A stretch of 63,064 bases of DNA from Candidatus Hermodarchaeum yapensis (GTDB taxonomy: Archaea; Asgardarchaeota; Hermodarchaeia; Hermodarchaeales; Hermodarchaeaceae). The number at the start of each line of letters is the position of its first letter. The first letter of the stretch is position 1. The stretch is taken from positions 1-63,064 of the forward strand of contig JAEOSK010000014.1 of NCBI GenBank assembly GCA_016840405.1. Reading direction: 5' to 3'. The notes under the pieces are model-generated. The model did not search any database. It was given only the letters and a program-made list of their open reading frames with translations, and was not told the origin of the DNA. The position numbers and the translations under genes were made by a program. This document shows, piece after piece, positions 62,004 through 63,064 of the stretch.

Positions 62004-63064
62004 CTACCCGTTGCTGGATAGTTTGGTCTTGAGTTCACGAGGTGTGGTCTTGTTAATCTGGATTTTCTCGAGCGCATGAAATCCTTGGAATCGTTCTAGT
62101 TCCTGTTGGATGTGAGGTATGACTTCTGGTTGTTGCTTTCGAGGAAGTGTAAGCTCGAGATTCTGAATAATCAGTGTGCTTGAGGTTCGGTCTGCCTTGG
62201 GGTCGAGGCGCCCGATGAGTTGGTGTTGCCATAAGATGGGTGTGACATAGTAACCGAATTGCCGTTGGGCGGGTGGGGTGTAGGCTTCGAGTTTCACTTC
62301 AAAATCAAAGAGGCTTTGTACTCGGGTTCGATTCCAGAGGATATTATCAAAGGGGTTGAGGAACCACACTCGATCGGATGTGCTTCGACGATCTTGGATC
62401 TTATGGATGAAAGGCAAATTGCGAGTAAGCACATAATATGGCGTTTTTGCTTTGGGAATTTCAACTTGGGTGACAAGGTCGTCGTGGATGAAGATTTGTA
62501 ACTTTTCTTCAAGGGTTTTTTTGCGATTGCCTTTGATGTCTAAGGCAAAATTGCCGAATGAGATATAGTTGGAGAGATCTGTAGCGGTACTCGCGACGAG
62601 GCAGTCGAGGTTGCGTTCAAGAAAGTGTCGCCAGACCTCGTCTTGGTCAACATGGCGATCTAAGTATTGGCTGGGAATGACACGGTCAGGTAAGTCATAG
62701 ACGCGTTGGAACCCAATGCGGTCCGCGACGGCGAGGCGCCCGGTTTGCCAGAGTAGGTCGAGTGCGACTTTGGCCGGTTTCCAATCCCAAAATCCACCGC
62801 GTTTTTTCTTGCTGGGATTGTCGAAGTCTTTGCTGCTGAGGGGACCTTCTTTTCGTATACGATCTTCGACGCCATCCATGAGGTCTTTGTGCTTAGTGAA
62901 GAGGTTTTTTTCCCAGGTATTGCTGTATGCGGGGAAGCGGTGCATACGGTGCCGATAGTAGGGGTATTCCTCAATGGGAACGACACAGCAGGCGTGAGCA
63001 AAGTGCTCAAACACCTTGCCTTCGCGAAGAGCCGTCCACACTTGTTCGGGACGATATTTTCGGA
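62004..63064 (-). CDS. YcaQ/AlkZ-type glycosylase (5'-truncated by window)
   Basis: At least 353 residues of the winged-helix YcaQ/AlkZ family, which unhooks DNA interstrand crosslinks or excises alkylated bases. The C-terminal signature GYYVTPILWQHQLIGRLDPKADR is clear, as are HAACVVPIEEYPYYRHRMHR and the repeated winged-helix pattern (RIRKEGPLSSKDFD, ALDLLWQTGRLAVADR). The frame stays open to the right edge (…EQVWTALREGK), so the real start is outside the window and the apparent GTG at 63041 is inside the gene. The right active-site Gln motif cannot be judged. Confidence 0.8.
   Translation of the reverse strand, partial: RKYRPEQVWTALREGKVFEHFAHACCVVPIEEYPYYRHRMHRFPAYSNTWEKNLFTKHKDLMDGVEDRIRKEGPLSSKDFDNPSKKKRGGFWDWKPAKVALDLLWQTGRLAVADRIGFQRVYDLPDRVIPSQYLDRHVDQDEVWRHFLERNLDCLVASTATDLSNYISFGNFALDIKGNRKKTLEEKLQIFIHDDLVTQVEIPKAKTPYYVLTRNLPFIHKIQDRRSTSDRVWFLNPFDNILWNRTRVQSLFDFEVKLEAYTPPAQRQFGYYVTPILWQHQLIGRLDPKADRTSSTLIIQNLELTLPRKQQPEVIPHIQQELERFQGFHALEKIQINKTTPRELKTKLSSNG

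Noticed and set aside
1..63064. CRISPR arrays, insertion sequences, tRNA or rRNA genes
   Set aside because: I found no regular repeat-spacer pattern, terminal inverted repeats with transposase, or RNA gene signature by eye.

Overview
The window is archaeal, most likely from an Asgard-type archaeon; the lineage is inferred from style and not proven by a marker gene. Many starts, including GTG and TTG, sit 5-8 nt after a GGTGA/GAGGTG-type ribosome site. TATA boxes lie about 25 nt before expected transcript starts. Several ectoproteins pair an N-terminal signal peptide with one C-terminal membrane helix and a short basic tail. An F420-type LLM oxidoreductase, a double-HTH Lrp-like regulator and helix-hairpin-helix proteins also fit. 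I saw no rRNA, tRNA, CRISPR array, insertion sequence or replication origin.

Layout. 1-9.4 kb: flavodoxin and a ferredoxin-tailed aldo/keto reductase (+) face a minus-strand set made of a 1642-residue UvrA-like protein with four ABC ATPase units, an alpha/alpha-toroid protein overlapping it by 4 bp, and an M20-type hydrolase with substituted metal ligands. 9.5-18.9 kb: SLOG-like and PH-like proteins, DUF3788, a BtrH-type protein, a ferritin-like protein with methylmalonate-semialdehyde dehydrogenase, DUF3795, GNAT, two GyrI-like sensors (one fused to an ArsR-type HTH) and an Lrp-like regulator. 19-31.2 kb: CPBP protease, redox and flavin proteins, an MFS transporter, an ICMT-like gene broken by an in-frame TGA, DinB, a methyltransferase, two helix-hairpin-helix proteins, an anchored Ntn hydrolase, a divergent AdoMet decarboxylase, and a TetR gene divergent from two ICMT-like genes. 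31.2-38.3 kb: two DUF885 paralogs, an MGMT-like protein, a C45 acyltransferase and others. 38.4-51.4 kb: a large surface protein, a zinc-ribbon PH-like protein, an Ftr1 iron permease with a DtxR-type box, a GDT1 cation transporter, a kinase-M23-aminotransferase fusion, gamma-glutamyltransferase and two anchored metallo-beta-lactamase-fold proteins. 51.5-63.06 kb: hydrolase, MFS exporter, HTH protein, kelch surface protein, a 37-codon mini gene, a possible leader peptide, flavodoxin/NTF2/AlkD operon, a secreted HExxH peptidase and a YcaQ/AlkZ-type glycosylase cut by the window edge.

How the genes work together. Three groups stand out. DNA repair: the UvrA-like protein, AlkD-like, YcaQ-like and MGMT-like proteins. 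A putative TetR regulon: perfect ACTGAC/TGACCA dyads lie in the tetR-ICMT promoter region and at the first DUF885 promoter. Iron: a TTTAGGC-AC-GCCTAAA box sits between TATA and the expected start of the ftr1 transcript. Families that process CaaX proteins in eukaryotes (an alpha/alpha toroid, an Rce1-like CPBP protease and ICMT-like methyltransferases) all occur here, but no protein in the window ends in a CaaX box, so a link is only a hypothesis.
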